A DNA stretch of 64,000 nt from Doryteuthis pealeii (GCA_023376005.1 CM042138.1:97093824-97157823); one strand, 5' to 3'. Counted from the first letter of the stretch, positions 11,166 to 22,077 are shown. Notes: generated by a model not told the origin, from the letters alone. Numbers and translations are program-made.

Positions 11166-11689
11166 TCCAGGTTAAAATGTGATAAGGGTAACTTAATGCC
11201 AAATATTTTTTAGATCTCATTTTTCTGATGCAGGTATCATTGGGGAATGAGAATTTTTGGTGAACGGGCTTTTGACCAAGTTATTCCCTTCTTAATTGTC
11301 AAGAACTTTTTAGTATCCCTTTACTGCAAGGTAATATAACAAGAGAATTGACAAAACAGGTAAATACCATCACCCTAAAATCAAATACAAACAAATCCAA
11401 AAAAAACAACAAAAAAAAAACAAGAAAAAGAAAACAAAAACAAAACACCTAAAAAATAAACAAGAAAAAAACACCTAAAAAAACTAACAAGGAAAAAATG
11501 CACACACAATCCATGAATATAATTGTATTTTGCTGTTGAGCTTTTTAAATATTGTCTACAAAGCTTATATTTGAAAATTATTGATTAATTAATTGACAAC
11601 ATTGAGAGCAGAGACAACACAGTTGGGTATATGATTGTAAAAAGGCAAAATGTAAAAAAAAAAATGCTGTAAAAAAGATTTTCTAAAAG
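11166..11689. other. No gene; A-rich patches
   Basis: A-rich and C/A-rich low-complexity sequence (about 11395-11500). Nothing coding is recognised. Confidence 0.5.
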
Positions 11690-11793
11690 ACTAATAAAGA
11701 AAGACAGAAAAGAAAATAGAAAGAAGAAAAGAAGAAATAGAAGGGAAGAAAGGAAAGAAAGAAAGAAAGAAAAAAGAGAAAGAAGAAGAGAAA

Positions 11794-11825
<32 letters not shown>

Positions 11826-12171
11826 AAAAAAGAAAGAAGAAAAAGAAAGGAAAAGAAGAAAAGAAGGAAAGAAAGAAGAAAAAAGAAAGGAAAGAAAGAA
11901 GAAAGAAAGGAAAGAAAGAAGAAAAAGAAGGAAAGAAAGAAGAAAAAGGAAAGGAAAGAAAGAAAAAAGAAAGGAAAGAAAGAAGAAAAAGAAAGGAAAG
12001 AAAGAAGAAAAAAAGAAGAAAGAAAGAAGAAAAAGAAAGGAAAGGAAAAAAAGAAAGGAAGAAAAAAAAGACAGAAAAGAAAGAAAAAGAAGAAAGGAAG
12101 AAGAAAAAAAGAAAAAAGAAAAAAAAAAAGAAAGGAAAGAAAGAAAAAAAAGAAAAAGAAAGAAAAAAAAG

Positions 12172-12205
<34 letters not shown>

Positions 12206-13112
12206 AAAAAAAAAAAGAAAGGAAAAAAAGAAAAAAAAAGAAAGGAAAGAAAGAAGAAAAAAGAAAGAAAGAAAGAAGAAAAACGAGAAGGAAAGAAAGA
12301 AAAGGAAAGGAAGAAGAAAAAAGGAAAGAAGGAAAAGGAAAGGAAAGAAGAAAAGGAAAGGAAAGAAGAAAAAGGAAAAAAGAAGAAGGAAAGGAAAGAA
12401 GAAAAAGGAGAAAAAGAAAAGGAAAGAAAAGAAGAAAAAGGAAAGGAAAGAAGAAAAAGGAAAGAAAATAGGAAGAAAGAAGGAAAGAAATAAAATAAAA
12501 ATAAAAAAATAGAAAGAAAGAAAATATAGAAAGAAAGAAATATAAGAAAGAAAGAAAATATAGGAAGAAAGAAAGAAAATATAAGGAAGAAAGAAGAAAA
12601 TATTAGAAAGAAAGAAAGAAAGAAAGAAAATATAGGAAGAGAAAGAAAAGAAAGAAATATAGGAAGAAAGAAAAGAAAGAAAGAAAAATATAGGAAGAAA
12701 GAAAGAAAGAAAGAAAATATAGGAAGAAAGAAAGAAGAAGAAAATATAGGAAGAAAGAAAGAAAAAGAAAATATAGGAAGAAAGAAAGAAAGAAAGAAAA
12801 TATAAGAAAGAAAGAAAGAAAAGAAATATAGGAGAAAGAAAGAAAGAAAGAAAATATAGAAGAAAGAAAGAAAGAAGAAAATATAGGAAGAAGAAAGAAA
12901 AAGAAAATATAGGAAGAAAGAAAGAAGAAAGATAAGAAAGATAAGAAAGAAAGAAAGAAAATATAGGAAGAAAGAAAGAAAGAAAAAAAAAAAAATAAGA
13001 AAGAAAGAAAGAAATATAGGAAGAAAGAAAAGAAAGGAAAAAAAGAAGAAAAATAGCAAGAAAGAAAGAAAAAAAAGAAAGAAAAAAAAGAAAAAAGAAG
13101 AAACAGAAAAAA
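11690..13112. repeat. 1.4-kb homopurine tract with ATATAGG punctuation
   Basis: The plus strand is almost entirely A and G in GAAA/GGAAA patterns. Between about 12530 and 13025 it becomes a quasi-periodic array in which 'aaatataggaagaaagaaag' recurs every 25-50 bp. The overlapping Phe/Ser/Leu frames of over 500 residues on the minus strand are low-complexity artefacts. Long mirror-symmetric purine runs can form H-DNA in principle. Confidence 0.92.
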
Positions 13113-13799
13113 AATGAATTACAGAATTGATGAGAGAGAAAGGGATGATGCATGAGACAGTAAGTAAATTTGATTGGTGAGTTTTTTTTTCTAATGCAGA
13201 ATACAAAAAGCAAGGTTGAAGGTCAGGTCATGACCCATGTCAATTAACAACACAAAGAAAAAAAAAGGCATTATTCTGTGACAAAAGCGGAAAGAAAACG
13301 AAACTTGCCATTGACTGCCGGCCACACAGATTGAAGGGCGAGGAACACTAGATTGGGAGAAAGAAGAGAAAAAGAGAATAAGAAGTCTGTGACCAAAACA
13401 AGGTCGATAGAATGGACGTCTAATAGTAGGCCACTAAAAACAGCGCCATTTCAAAAAGTGAAGACAATGTAAAAAAAATTTCATTATGAAGATAATGAAG
13501 ATGGTATAATGAATTCATGTTTATATCAATTGATTTAACCACACAAAATAAAGTGAGAACAGTTTTGCCTTAAAAAGACTGAAAAGGACTTTTAAAAAAG
13601 TGACAAAGATAAAATTCAGATTCAAGAAAATCAAAATGAAAATAAAACAAAAACAAGAATTTACAATAAATAATAAATAAAAAAAACTTGTGAAATAATG
13701 GTTTCTCTGTTCTTTCAGGTGGTGAGAATGATGATGATGCTAAAGGTATTTTTAGGGTGAGTGAAATGAAGTGCTAATTATTTTACATAAGATCTCTTG
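13113..13799. other. No feature recognised
   Basis: Unique-looking A-rich sequence between two low-complexity blocks. No repeat copy or coding signal is recognised. Confidence 0.5.
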
Positions 13800-14400
13800 A
13801 TAGAGCTAAAAAAAGGAACAATAGATAAAACCAAAAAACCAAAAGGTGTGAAAAAGAAAAGAAAAAAAGGGGACAGATGAAAAAAAATAAAAGGGGACAA
13901 TAGATGAAAAAATAAAAATAAAAGAGACAACAGACGAAAATCCAAAAAACAAAAGGGAACAACAAATGAAAAAAAGAGGAAAACATGAAAAACAAAACAC
14001 AAAGAAAGAGGACAAACAGACGAAACAAAAGAGGACAAACAGACGAAACAAAGAGGACAAACAGACGAAACAAAAGAGGACAAACAGACGAAACAAAAAA
14101 CGACAAAAGAGGACAAACAGACGAAACAAAAGAGGACAACAGACGAAACAAAAGAGGACAACAGACGAAAAGACAAAACAAAAGAGGACAACAGACTAAA
14201 AACAAAAGGGAGTAGATAGAAAACCAAAACCAAAAGGGAACAACAAATGAAAAAAAAGGGAACAACAGATGAAACAAAACAAAAGGGGACAACAAATGAA
14301 ACAAACAAAACAAAAGGGGACAACAAAGAAAGAAAGAGTAACATGAAGAAAAAAAGTAGCCTATAAAAAATGGAGGGAAGGCAACAAACAAAAAGGGGAC
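13800..14400. repeat. AGAGGACAAACAGACGAAAC minisatellite
   Basis: A near-perfect 23-bp unit (AGAGGACAAACAGACGAAAC plus AAA) is repeated at about 14008-14160. It is flanked by degenerate AAGGGGACAACAAATGAAA-type units on both sides. The plus strand nearly lacks T throughout. The ORFs here only translate the repeat. Confidence 0.85.
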
Positions 14401-15290
14401 ATGCGTATGTGCTTGTGCATTTCCAAGTTTATGCATATATTTGTAGTGCTTTTTTGGTGGTCTGTGTCTCAGCACTCAACGACCAGGCTGTGTTTGCACA
14501 TGCTAAACTATTGTACATGGATCCGCAGCAAAGGGATTAACTCATAAATATTCATAAGAGATAAAACATCCCTCAACCCATTATGCCCCACTCCAGACAT
14601 CTGCAAAAAGCCAACCCATCTTCAATGCTAAGATATCACATCAAAACAGCATTTTGCTATTAGTATTCTTTTTACAAAAAACACAATTGGACTTTTTGCA
14701 AATTATGCAAATTGACACCAAATGCAATCAGGGGGTGGGGGGAAATAGTGTCAGGGGTGGGAGAGAGAACGACCGTGCATTGTCAGAATGTGTGTCAATA
14801 GGTCTTTCTAAATCGCATCTGGTTCATGGTGGACTCTTGAATGTAATAAAAGGGTGAGAGGTGTTGTAATAATGAAGGGGGGGGGCAATTGAAGTGTATG
14901 CCTCTTTAGGTTTAAGAAACAACCCTTCTCCTTCCGATTGATTGATTGACAGATTATTGTTCCTCACAGCAATGAAAGTCTTTCCCTGTCAGTCCCAAGA
15001 GATTTGAACCACCTCCCCTATCAGTCTCAAGAGATTGAACCCCCTCCCTGCCCAGTCATAAAAGAAATCCTTTCTGTGTGTCAGTCAATCAATCATTGGG
15101 AGTTAATCTGTCAGTTTGATGAAATTAGGTCAAGATGGAAAGGATCTTCGGATTAATTAACATCTTCAGTGAATGAAAGATAATTCTTTCAAAGTGATAA
15201 CTTGTTTTTAATATTAGGAGGATGAAGCAGTAGAAACAAACTTTGGCCCTTACAGCTGAGGTTTTCACACCATTAAATTTTAAGACACAC
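14401..15290. other. No gene recognised
   Basis: It includes a short tandem duplication at about 14990-15050 (two 'agtcccaagagatttgaacc'-type units). No other structure was seen. Confidence 0.5.
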
Positions 15291-15299
15291 ACACACACA

Positions 15300-15306
15300 C
15301 GTATAT

Positions 15307-15340
<34 letters not shown>

Positions 15341-15360
15341 ATATATAATATAATATATAT
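15300..15360. repeat. (TA)n microsatellite, interrupted
   Basis: TA runs with TATTA interruptions end at the left terminal repeat of the following MITE. Confidence 0.85.
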
Positions 15361-15494
15361 ACAAGGTGTCAAAAAAGTATTGAGATTTTTTGCAATTTTT
15401 GACACATTGTAAAAAAATTAACATTCCATTCATTGTTCATTTCTATCTTGGTAAATACAGCTTCAATCTCGATACTTTTATGACACACCTTGTG
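15361..15494 (-). mobile_element. Mariner-like MITE
   Basis: Terminal inverted repeats are 'acaaggtgtcaaaaaagtat' at the left and 'atacttttatgacacacctt' at the right. The unique interior 'catttctatcttggtaaata' matches the copy at 2341 in the opposite orientation. With no room for a transposase, it would depend on an autonomous mariner. Confidence 0.7.
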
Positions 15495-15947
15495 TATATA
15501 TATGTAATATATATATTACACACATACAGACACAAATTAAATGCAAATACACACAAAGAAATAAATACACATACACAAATTAAATAAAAACACTCGTATA
15601 CACAGACAAATGTATGTATAGTTTGGATGTAATGTTTATTGTAAAACAAGGTTTTTTTTTCGATGATGTGAATGTAGATCATATTATGATGGATATTTTT
15701 ATTTCTTGAAGGATTTGCAGAAGACAAGTGGGGTCACTTGGTACTGTCTCTCACTCCTTCAATGCGACATTAATAGATAATATGTTATTATCATTGGAGA
15801 CATATCTCAGAAGAGAGAAAGGAAAACAAAGTAAAAACAATAATGTTGAATTTATCAGCTTGTCTTATCAAAAAGCAGTTTGGACTTCACAAAGGATATT
15901 GTTCTTTTAATTGGTCGATTAATAAACACCCATCTCAATAACAGTTT
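15495..15947. other. No feature recognised
   Basis: TA/CA-rich sequence at 15495-15600, then unique-looking DNA with no recognisable gene. Confidence 0.5.
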
Positions 15948-16553
15948 CCATCCTGTCAGCTGGAGCTGTAGAATACACCGACTGTACCTCTGCAGAGGGG
16001 TAAAATCTTCCCAATTGGTTCACCTGTTGGATGTAGGTGGCCACCCGTGATGCTTAAGGATGGAATCCTGGGGGATAAGCAGTCCATGACATGCAACATT
16101 CCGCTTTGACCCTTACCTAGGCTAGATGGGCAGTAAGATAAGTCCCCTTTGATCAATCAGCTGCTCATGTCAAGCCCTAACACCTATATGATTGTCCCAA
16201 CCCTATTACCTTCATGGCAAACCCCAAACCCTTTTTGTCATGTATGTGCTAGAAGGTGGTAGCTGAGGGTCTTAGTGTACTGGATATGATGTTGAACTGC
16301 AACTAGTGGTGAAGTTCCAATTCTGGAGCTCTTCTGTAGAGTACTCCTTCATTGCTATTACTTCCAGGTATACTTTGACCCAGAGTGGTACTACCTGTTA
16401 GGATCCCATTCATAAATTATATAGATAAGAGTTTTTTAAAAATTGAGTTTGAAAAAATAAATTTTCAATACCTATCAAGAATGAATAAAAAAAAATGTAT
16501 TGGGCATAAAATAACCCAACAAGGGTTGACATGCCGTAAAATCCAACCAACAA
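15948..16553 (+). mobile_element. REP-E long copy with TAIL-D
   Basis: Landmarks in order: 'tgtacctctgcagaggggta', 'tgatgcttaaggatggaat', 'catgtcaagccctaacacct', 'tgtgctagaaggtggtagc', 'ggtgaagttccaattctgg', 'agtggtactacctgttagga', then TAIL-D ('ataacccaacaagggttgac'). It aligns end to end with 19073-19668. No ORF or Pol III boxes are evident, so it is either a long unclassified retroposon or a LINE 3' region. Confidence 0.65.
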
Positions 16554-17146
16554 TAACAATTTTGCTAGACTTTTTTTTTTTTTTTTGAGGGTGTGAGGAA
16601 TTTTCAATATCATTTTTATCACTAAATTCACTTTATCCTATTGTTGTTTCTTGTCATAATAAAATCAAAATGTAAAATGACATCTACAAACCACAAAGTA
16701 GTAAAACAATGCCCATAGAGAAGTGGAGAATGAAGGTTGGGATGATGCTTAGGTCATTAATTGCTTTAGACAAAATTGTTAAGTTGATGCCTACATAAGA
16801 TTAACCCCCCAAGTTCAAATTTCAATCATCTTTTTTTAGCTGTTTGCGATAGGAGTTGATCAACAACGAATGTTTATTATTATTTGTTTGTTATGCCCCA
16901 TCTTCCCCATTATCTTTTTATGTCAACCTAAAAACAAACAAGATTTTGCACAGAACATATATAATACCAATACAATATCAATATACAGATCAAATTCTGT
17001 CAAATAGTTGTCTAAAATGTCCTCTTAAATTCTTTTTCTTAAAATAAAAAAAAAAAAATATCCAATTCAATTTTAATTTTTTTACACTTTTCAGTTTTTG
17101 ATCCGATTAGGCAATTCATTCCACATGGTTTAGCTCACTCAGTTAG
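16554..17146. other. No feature recognised
   Basis: AT-rich, unique-looking sequence with a T run at 16571-16586. Confidence 0.5.
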
Positions 17147-17442
17147 TTGGAGGAACGTGGTTTAATGGTTAGAGTCGTAGGAAATGGCCTCATTGAACTG
17201 AGCTCAAATCCTGCTTCAGTTCACATAGTGCAAATACACTTGGGGAAAGTATGAATCAAACTACTCTCTCTCTCCCAACTATGGTTGAATAGTAGGGCAG
17301 ACTGGGCCCTTTAACCTAAGTTAGGCAACCAATCTAAGAGAAAGAAAACTGAATTCAAACCTGTTAAATTCTGCTTGCGGTGGTCACTACTAGAATAGGC
17401 TCAGTCTTAATTAGTGATCTATTTCACTAATTTAATTTGAAT
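17147..17442 (+). mobile_element. SINE-B full-length-like copy
   Basis: Head 'gtggtttaatggttagagtc', B box 'gagctcaaatcctgc', body 'atagtagggcagactgggcc', 'ttcaaacctgttaaattctg', end 'taattagtgatctatttcac'. One of the best copies for deriving a consensus. Confidence 0.78.
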
Positions 17443-17454
17443 TTAAGTACAGTA

Positions 17455-17690
17455 TCTGCCTCAGAAACACAAAGTTCCAGGTTTCAATACCTTCCCTCAC
17501 CAACTTAGCACATAAGTAGCACGATCTGTGTGGCAAAGTGGGGAGCTGATGATAGGTATGGTGTTTCACAAAAAACAAAAAAAACAATCTCACTGGTCAA
17601 GTGGTAGTGAAAAGGAGATAGACTCCCTCACTGTCTGGGTGATGCCGACAATAGGCCACTCTACCTACTTTACTATTAGAACAACAAACA
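17455..17690 (+). mobile_element. SINE-A copy, plus orientation
   Basis: B-box remnant 'aggtttcaataccttccctc', then 'ccaacttagcacataagtag', 'ctgatgataggtatgg', 'gatagactccctcactgtct', 'gatgccgacaataggccac'. The A-box end of the head is decayed. It lies 13 bp after SINE-B. Confidence 0.68.
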
Positions 17691-17902
17691 ACAAACAAAC
17701 TAACAAAACAATTCTTGTTTATACATTGTCTGTACCTGTTGTACATTCTTATGCTCTTTTGTACATTAAATTATTTTCGTAGTAGCAACAGTTTCTTATT
17801 ATTTCTTCAAAAGATTCACCCAGTTTTCTCTGCTCAGTACTTATTCCTCTGTCGGCCTTAGGGGTATAAATTTGTATTTATTTTCTATATATATATATAT
17901 AC

Positions 17903-18076
17903 GAGTAAAGTCGTCAGGGTGGTCTACAGTCGGTATCAGCCAATCAACGAGGGAGTCTATCCCCTTTTCACTAGCGCTAGACCAAGGAGATTGTTTTTGC
18001 ATCCGAGGTGGAGCGTCACACCTACCATCAGCTCCTTTACCGCACAGATCCCTGTGCTACGCATACGCCGAGTTAT
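17903..18076 (-). mobile_element. SINE-A copy lacking its tRNA head
   Basis: It contains 'agtctatccccttttcacta', 'gcgctagaccaaggagattg', 'cacacctaccatcagctcct' and 'cagatccctgtgctacgc', then stops where the tRNA-like region should begin. Confidence 0.72.
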
Positions 18077-18381
18077 GTTAACAATTTAAGTGTCATAGTA
18101 AAAAACAATAACATAAGATAATTGGTTTTATAACATGTCAATTCTTGTTAGATTACTTAATACCAAAGTCTTTTGTATAGTTTCAAATAAATAATGATAT
18201 TATTATGTAAATAATCACAGCCCCAAATGTTAATATAAAAAAGCCTCTTAATACAGGTTCCGGTTTGGAACGTAAATAAAAAAGGCAACATACATCCTAT
18301 TCAAAATTTAATATTGCGATAAGAAAAAAAACAATATTTACCATGGTCATCACTTTTAAAGATTATATCAAAGTTAAAAAC
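18077..18381. other. No feature recognised
   Basis: AT-rich sequence between two SINEs. Confidence 0.5.
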
Positions 18382-18543
18382 TTGTTGGTTGGTTGTTTTA
18401 CAGCATAGCAATCTTTTTTAGGTAATTTAATGCTGAACCAAGGCATTTTTGATTAACAAATGAGTCCGCTTGTTTACAGTACCTACTGTTGCTTAAGTGG
18501 TCACCCAATTAAATATTGAAAAGGTGCATCACTGCTTAACACA
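18382..18543 (-). mobile_element. 5S rRNA-derived SINE
   Basis: The minus strand begins 'gttaagcagtgatgcacc' and 'atttaattgggtgaccactt', matching the internal control region of 5S rRNA (box A 'AAGTTAAGCA', box C 'GGGTGACC'). It continues into the same non-5S body as 26737-26922 ('tcatttgttaatc') and ends in TAIL-D. The 5' part of the 5S region is truncated. Confidence 0.7.
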
Positions 18544-18744
18544 TTTTTGCCTAGTCTATATATAAAGTGGCTTATTCTGTCAGGAAACATTTTGTAACTT
18601 TTTTCTCCTAAAGGCTCAGTCGTTGACAGATAAAAGGTAAAAATGTAAAGTAAAAGATACCAGATAAAAAGGTAAACAATAATAGATAAGAGTTATAATA
18701 TATTATGCAAATATATTATGCAAATCTGTAATAATGTGATAAGT

Positions 18745-18994
18745 GAGTAAAGTTGACGGGGGTGACTTAAAGTTGGTATCAGCCAGACAGTGAGGGAGTC
18801 TATCTCCTTTTCAATAATGCTAGACCCAGGAGATTGTTTAGGCATTTGAGGTGGAGCGCCACACCTACCATCAGCTCCTCACTTTACCGCACAGATCCCT
18901 GTGCTACTCATATACTGAGTTGGTGAGGGCCAGTATCAAACCAGGAACCTTGATGTTCCTAGTCGAACGCTCTACTGACTGAGCTAAGCCGGCC
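18745..18994 (-). mobile_element. SINE-A full-length-like copy
   Basis: The minus strand starts 'ggccggcttagctcagtcag', 'tagagcgttcgactagg', with B box 'ggtttgatactggccctc'. The whole body runs to 'gtcaactttactc' at the 3' end. A 26-bp scrap of another copy (18995-19020, 'catctgaggtagagtgcc') is fused to the 5' side. Confidence 0.8.
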
Positions 18995-19072
18995 TTAGCA
19001 TCTGAGGTAGAGTGCCACATTTGTCAGAAAGTAATAGGCAAGAGATAAGATCTAAGTGAACTAAGGTAAAAG

Positions 19073-19668
19073 ACCGCCCTGTCGTCTGGGGCGGTAGAAT
19101 GCCCCGACTGCACCTCTGCAGAGGGGTAAAACTCCCCCAATGGGACCACCTGTTGGCCATGGGTGGCGACCTGTGATGCTTAAGGATAGAGCCCAGGTGG
19201 TTGAGCAGTTCATGACTTGCAATACTCCACTTTGGCCTTATCTTGGGCTAGACGGTCGGTCGGAGAGGCACCCTCCAATCAATCGGCTGGTCACGTCAAG
19301 CCCTAGCACCTATATGAATTTCCCAACCCTATTTCCCTTATAGTAATCCCCAACCTCTTTTTATCATATGGGTGCTAGAATGTGGTGGCTGCGGGTCTAC
19401 ATGTCCTGGGAATGACGTTAAACTATCTGATGGTGAGGTTCCAGTTTAGGAAGTTTGGGGAATGTGGAGCACCCCTTTATCACCATTGCTCCCTGGTCCA
19501 CTCTGACCCGGAATGGTAGTACCGGTTAGGGTCCCATCTATGGGTTAAATAGAAAAATATGTTTATAAAAAAAAAATTGAGTATCCATTAAGAATTGATT
19601 TATTTCAAAACTTTATCAGCATTAAATGACCCACTGAGGTTGATATGCCATAAAACAAAACCAAACCA
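19073..19668 (+). mobile_element. REP-E long copy with TAIL-D
   Basis: Same order of landmarks as 15948-16553 with better preserved ends: 'cgccctgtcgtctggggcgg' at the 5' end and TAIL-D 'gacccactgaggttgatatg' at the 3' end. At 596 bp it is the best reference for this family. Confidence 0.7.
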
Positions 19669-19702
19669 TTTCTCTGAATGTTTGAGATGAGGCTTGAAGA
19701 TT

Positions 19703-19995
19703 AGTATTATCTGCGTTATTCGGACTATTGTTCCCATCTTCATTGTTATTTGTACAACGTTTCAGCCGATATGCCCTCTGGCCTTCTTCAGGTATTTCTT
19801 GTCGGACTTGTCAAAGTTCCGTGATGGCTCCCGATTACGACAAGAAGGTTCCCGAGTCTGAGAAGGTTCCCAAGTCCAAGAAGGTTCCAGTGTCCGACAA
19901 GAAATACCTGAAGAAGGCCGGAGGGCATATCGGCCGAAACGTTGTACAAATAACAATGAAGATGGGGACAATAGTCCGAATAACGCAGATAATAC
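19703..19995. mobile_element. Foldback element, about 105-bp arms
   Basis: The left arm (19703-19807) and right arm (19888-19995) are near-perfect reverse complements from 'gtattatctgcgttattcgg' to 'gtatttcttgtcggac'. Each arm contains the hammerhead-like signature CTGAAGA ... CGGCCGAAAC (right arm 19905-19946). The 80-bp loop is a short tandem repeat. A relative lies at 57985-58445. Confidence 0.85.
19845..19898 (+). repeat. 18-bp tandem repeat in foldback loop
   Basis: Three 18-bp units follow the pattern AAGGTTCC-CGAGTCTGAG with substitutions, at 19845, 19863 and 19881. Being a multiple of three, they keep a frame open across them, but there is no other sign of coding. Confidence 0.8.
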
Positions 19996-20089
19996 TAAAA
20001 CCAAACCAAACTAAGGTAAAAGATGAATAATAGGCAATAGATAAAACTTTTGGTTATGAAATAAATCTCATAAATATAAAATTTATATA

Positions 20090-20683
20090 GATTATATGAT
20101 GTTTTAAAGCACAAAATTTACATAATACTCAGAGCAAAGGCAAATACATGTTCACCTGAAAATTAACAAACTTTCAGCGAAAATAAATTCATAATAAAAA
20201 TAGTAAAGTAAGGGAAGTGGCCTATTGTCGTCACTATCAGCTGGAAAGTGACAGAGTTTATCCCCTTTTAACTAGCGGTACACCAGAGAGACTTTTTATG
20301 TGTCTGAGGTGGAGTTCCACACCTACTATCAGCTCCTAACTTTACTGCACAGATCCAAGCTCGGTTACTCATGTGCTGAGTTGGCGAGTGCCACTATCAA
20401 ACCCAGAACCTTGTGGCTCTGAAGCAGATGCTCTACCGACTGAAACAAACACACATTCAAGTGGCTAATTCTCTGTAGTGGTATAAAACAGAAGTGTTTG
20501 ATAAATATTAGATAGCTTGAACCATAGATATAACTCATTTATTTTTTATAATACCATAATGATACACATGGCAGAAAAAAGGTTATATATTTTTTTTTGT
20601 ATATAATACATATCTTTGGCATTTGAGCTATAAAAATTTGGGGAAAAAAAGTGCATCTTATACACGAATAATTATGGTGGACC
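20090..20683 (+). mobile_element. DNA-H element interrupted by SINE-A
   Basis: The interior markers 'taaagcacaaaatttacata', 'cagagcaaaggcaaatacat' and 'ttcagcgaaaataaattc' resume after the SINE as 'ctctgtagtggtataaaaca'. The element ends with the terminal repeat 'tacacgaataattatggt'. Copies lie at 28570, 37432, 54650 and 62903. The left terminus is not visible. Confidence 0.6.
20202..20450 (-). mobile_element. SINE-A nested in DNA-H
   Basis: It has the full body and head in minus orientation ('gagttggcgagtgccactat', 'gctctaccgactgaaacaaa'). Flanking DNA-H sequence is continuous on either side when the SINE is removed, so it inserted later than DNA-H. Confidence 0.75.
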
Positions 20684-20829
20684 CATTATGACATTAAAAT
20701 ATTCATGGAGATATGAAAGGTCTCACAATGGAGTGACAAGTAAATATTCTGAATACCATTGAACAAAAGCAACATTTTTGGTCAACATTATTTACTTCAA
20801 TGAGAAATAGTAAAAGTAACTGTGTATTA

Positions 20830-20908
20830 ACAGGAGAGAGAGGGCGAAAGAGAGAAAGAGGGATAGAGATAGAGAGAGAGAGAGAGGGGGATAGAGAGAG
20901 AGAGAGAG

Positions 20909-20947
<39 letters not shown>

Positions 20948-21012
20948 TAGAGAGAGAGGGATAGAGAGAGAGAGAGGATAGAGAGAGAGAGGGAGAGAGA
21001 GAGAGATAGAGA
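20830..21012. repeat. (GA)n / GGATAGA array
   Basis: GA runs are punctuated repeatedly by 'gggatagagagaga'. An inverted repeat follows ('ataccattcctttcaatggtat'). Confidence 0.9.
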
Positions 21013-21384
21013 CTTATACTACCATCATACCATTCCTTTCAATGGTATGAAATGTCAGGTCCTACCAAAGTTAGAAATAGAATACCTGAGGCCAGTTTCT
21101 TTACTATTCCACGATTTCCTGATTCTTACTCAAAATGTTTATTTACTTGCTGATCTGGGATAATTAACGTTAGGGAAGCTTTCATCAAATGCGAGCAGCT
21201 AAAAACAAGGGTCCGACCTATTTCTGACCAAACAGGTTTCAAAACTGACATTTGGGAAGATTTGCTTTTTTTGTGTGTATGGTCATCCTTAAGGGGAAAA
21301 AAAAAGCAAACAATCAAACTACCCCCCCCCAAAAAAAAATACAAGCCCACACCAACTCCCCCTCGCAATGAAAACATTACATAT

Positions 21385-21440
21385 ATATTTACCAACCCCT
21401 CTACACAAGTAAGATGTGACACAAAGTCAATCTCACACTA
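21385..21440 (-). mobile_element. SINE-B 3'-end scrap
   Basis: 'tttaccaacccctctacaca' and 'gatgtgacacaaagtcaat' match the SINE-B 3' end. The rest is absent, replaced by the C-run/A-run of repeat N. Confidence 0.5.
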
Positions 21441-21600
21441 CCCCCCCCCAAAAAAAAAAAAAAAAAAAAAAAAAAACAAACAAACATTTCTCATGCATTC
21501 CATCACTTTCTCAATATCAGCAGCACATAATACCATTAACAACAACAACAATATATATATACATATATATATATGAATATAAAAAGAATTTGGCCATGTG
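21440..21600 (+). repeat. Interspersed repeat N, copy 2
   Basis: A C-run plus a long A-run, then 'catgcattccatcactttct', 'atatcagcagcaca', 'taataccattaac', as at 11038. Confidence 0.55.
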
Positions 21601-21899
21601 CCTGTTTAAATAAAAGATATACGTGGTCTGAAGAAGCTCGTGGGTCCTAGATACCCTCGAGTGGAAATGGTCCATATGGTATTTAAGGCCTTTTTATTCA
21701 CAAACATATATATATATATATATGTATGTATGTGTGTGTGTGTGCTCCCCACCCTTTGGAGAGGATTTTCACTGACGACCACCAATTGAGCTTAAAAGGC
21801 AACACTCTCCTATAAAACAGATGGAGCACTCTTTGCCGGGCCTTTACATATATACGTATGCATGTATTTATCAGTTAAAATCATTGTACCAGACTGTAG

Positions 21900-22034
21900 G
21901 AGCTGTTGGTCGAGTGATTAAGAAGCCTGAGTGATGATAAATCGATCAGGTTTCCAACCGGCTGCAAGTAGCCAGCTAATGTCTAGCCACACTGAAGAGA
22001 CGTCATACGTCAAAACACGGTGTCTGTGGATGAC

Positions 22035-22035
<1 letters not shown>
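21900..22035 (+). mobile_element. SINE-G with hammerhead-like module
   Basis: A tRNA-Ser/Leu-like A box 'tggtcgagtgattaagaagc' and degenerate B box 'ggtttccaacc' precede the module at 21987-22029: CCACA, CTGAAGA, GACGT-cat-ACGTC stem, AAAAC, GGTGTC, TGTGG. The 3' end runs straight into (TA)n. Confidence 0.55.

Positions 22036-22077
<42 letters not shown>

Noticed and set aside
11585..13213. Open frames of 507 and 542 residues on the minus strand
   Set aside because: They are Phe/Ser/Leu translations of a homopurine tract. Two frames are open at once for the same low-complexity reason.
10296..14400. CRISPR-like array
   Set aside because: Units are microsatellites and minisatellites without regular unique spacers, and the genome is eukaryotic.
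13778..14475. 188- and 230-residue minus-strand frames
   Set aside because: Translations of the 23-bp minisatellite and its degenerate flanks.
19728..20030. 100-residue frame with KVP repeats as a small repeat protein
   Set aside because: It lies across a foldback whose two arms are reverse complements. The frame is a by-product of an 18-bp tandem repeat.
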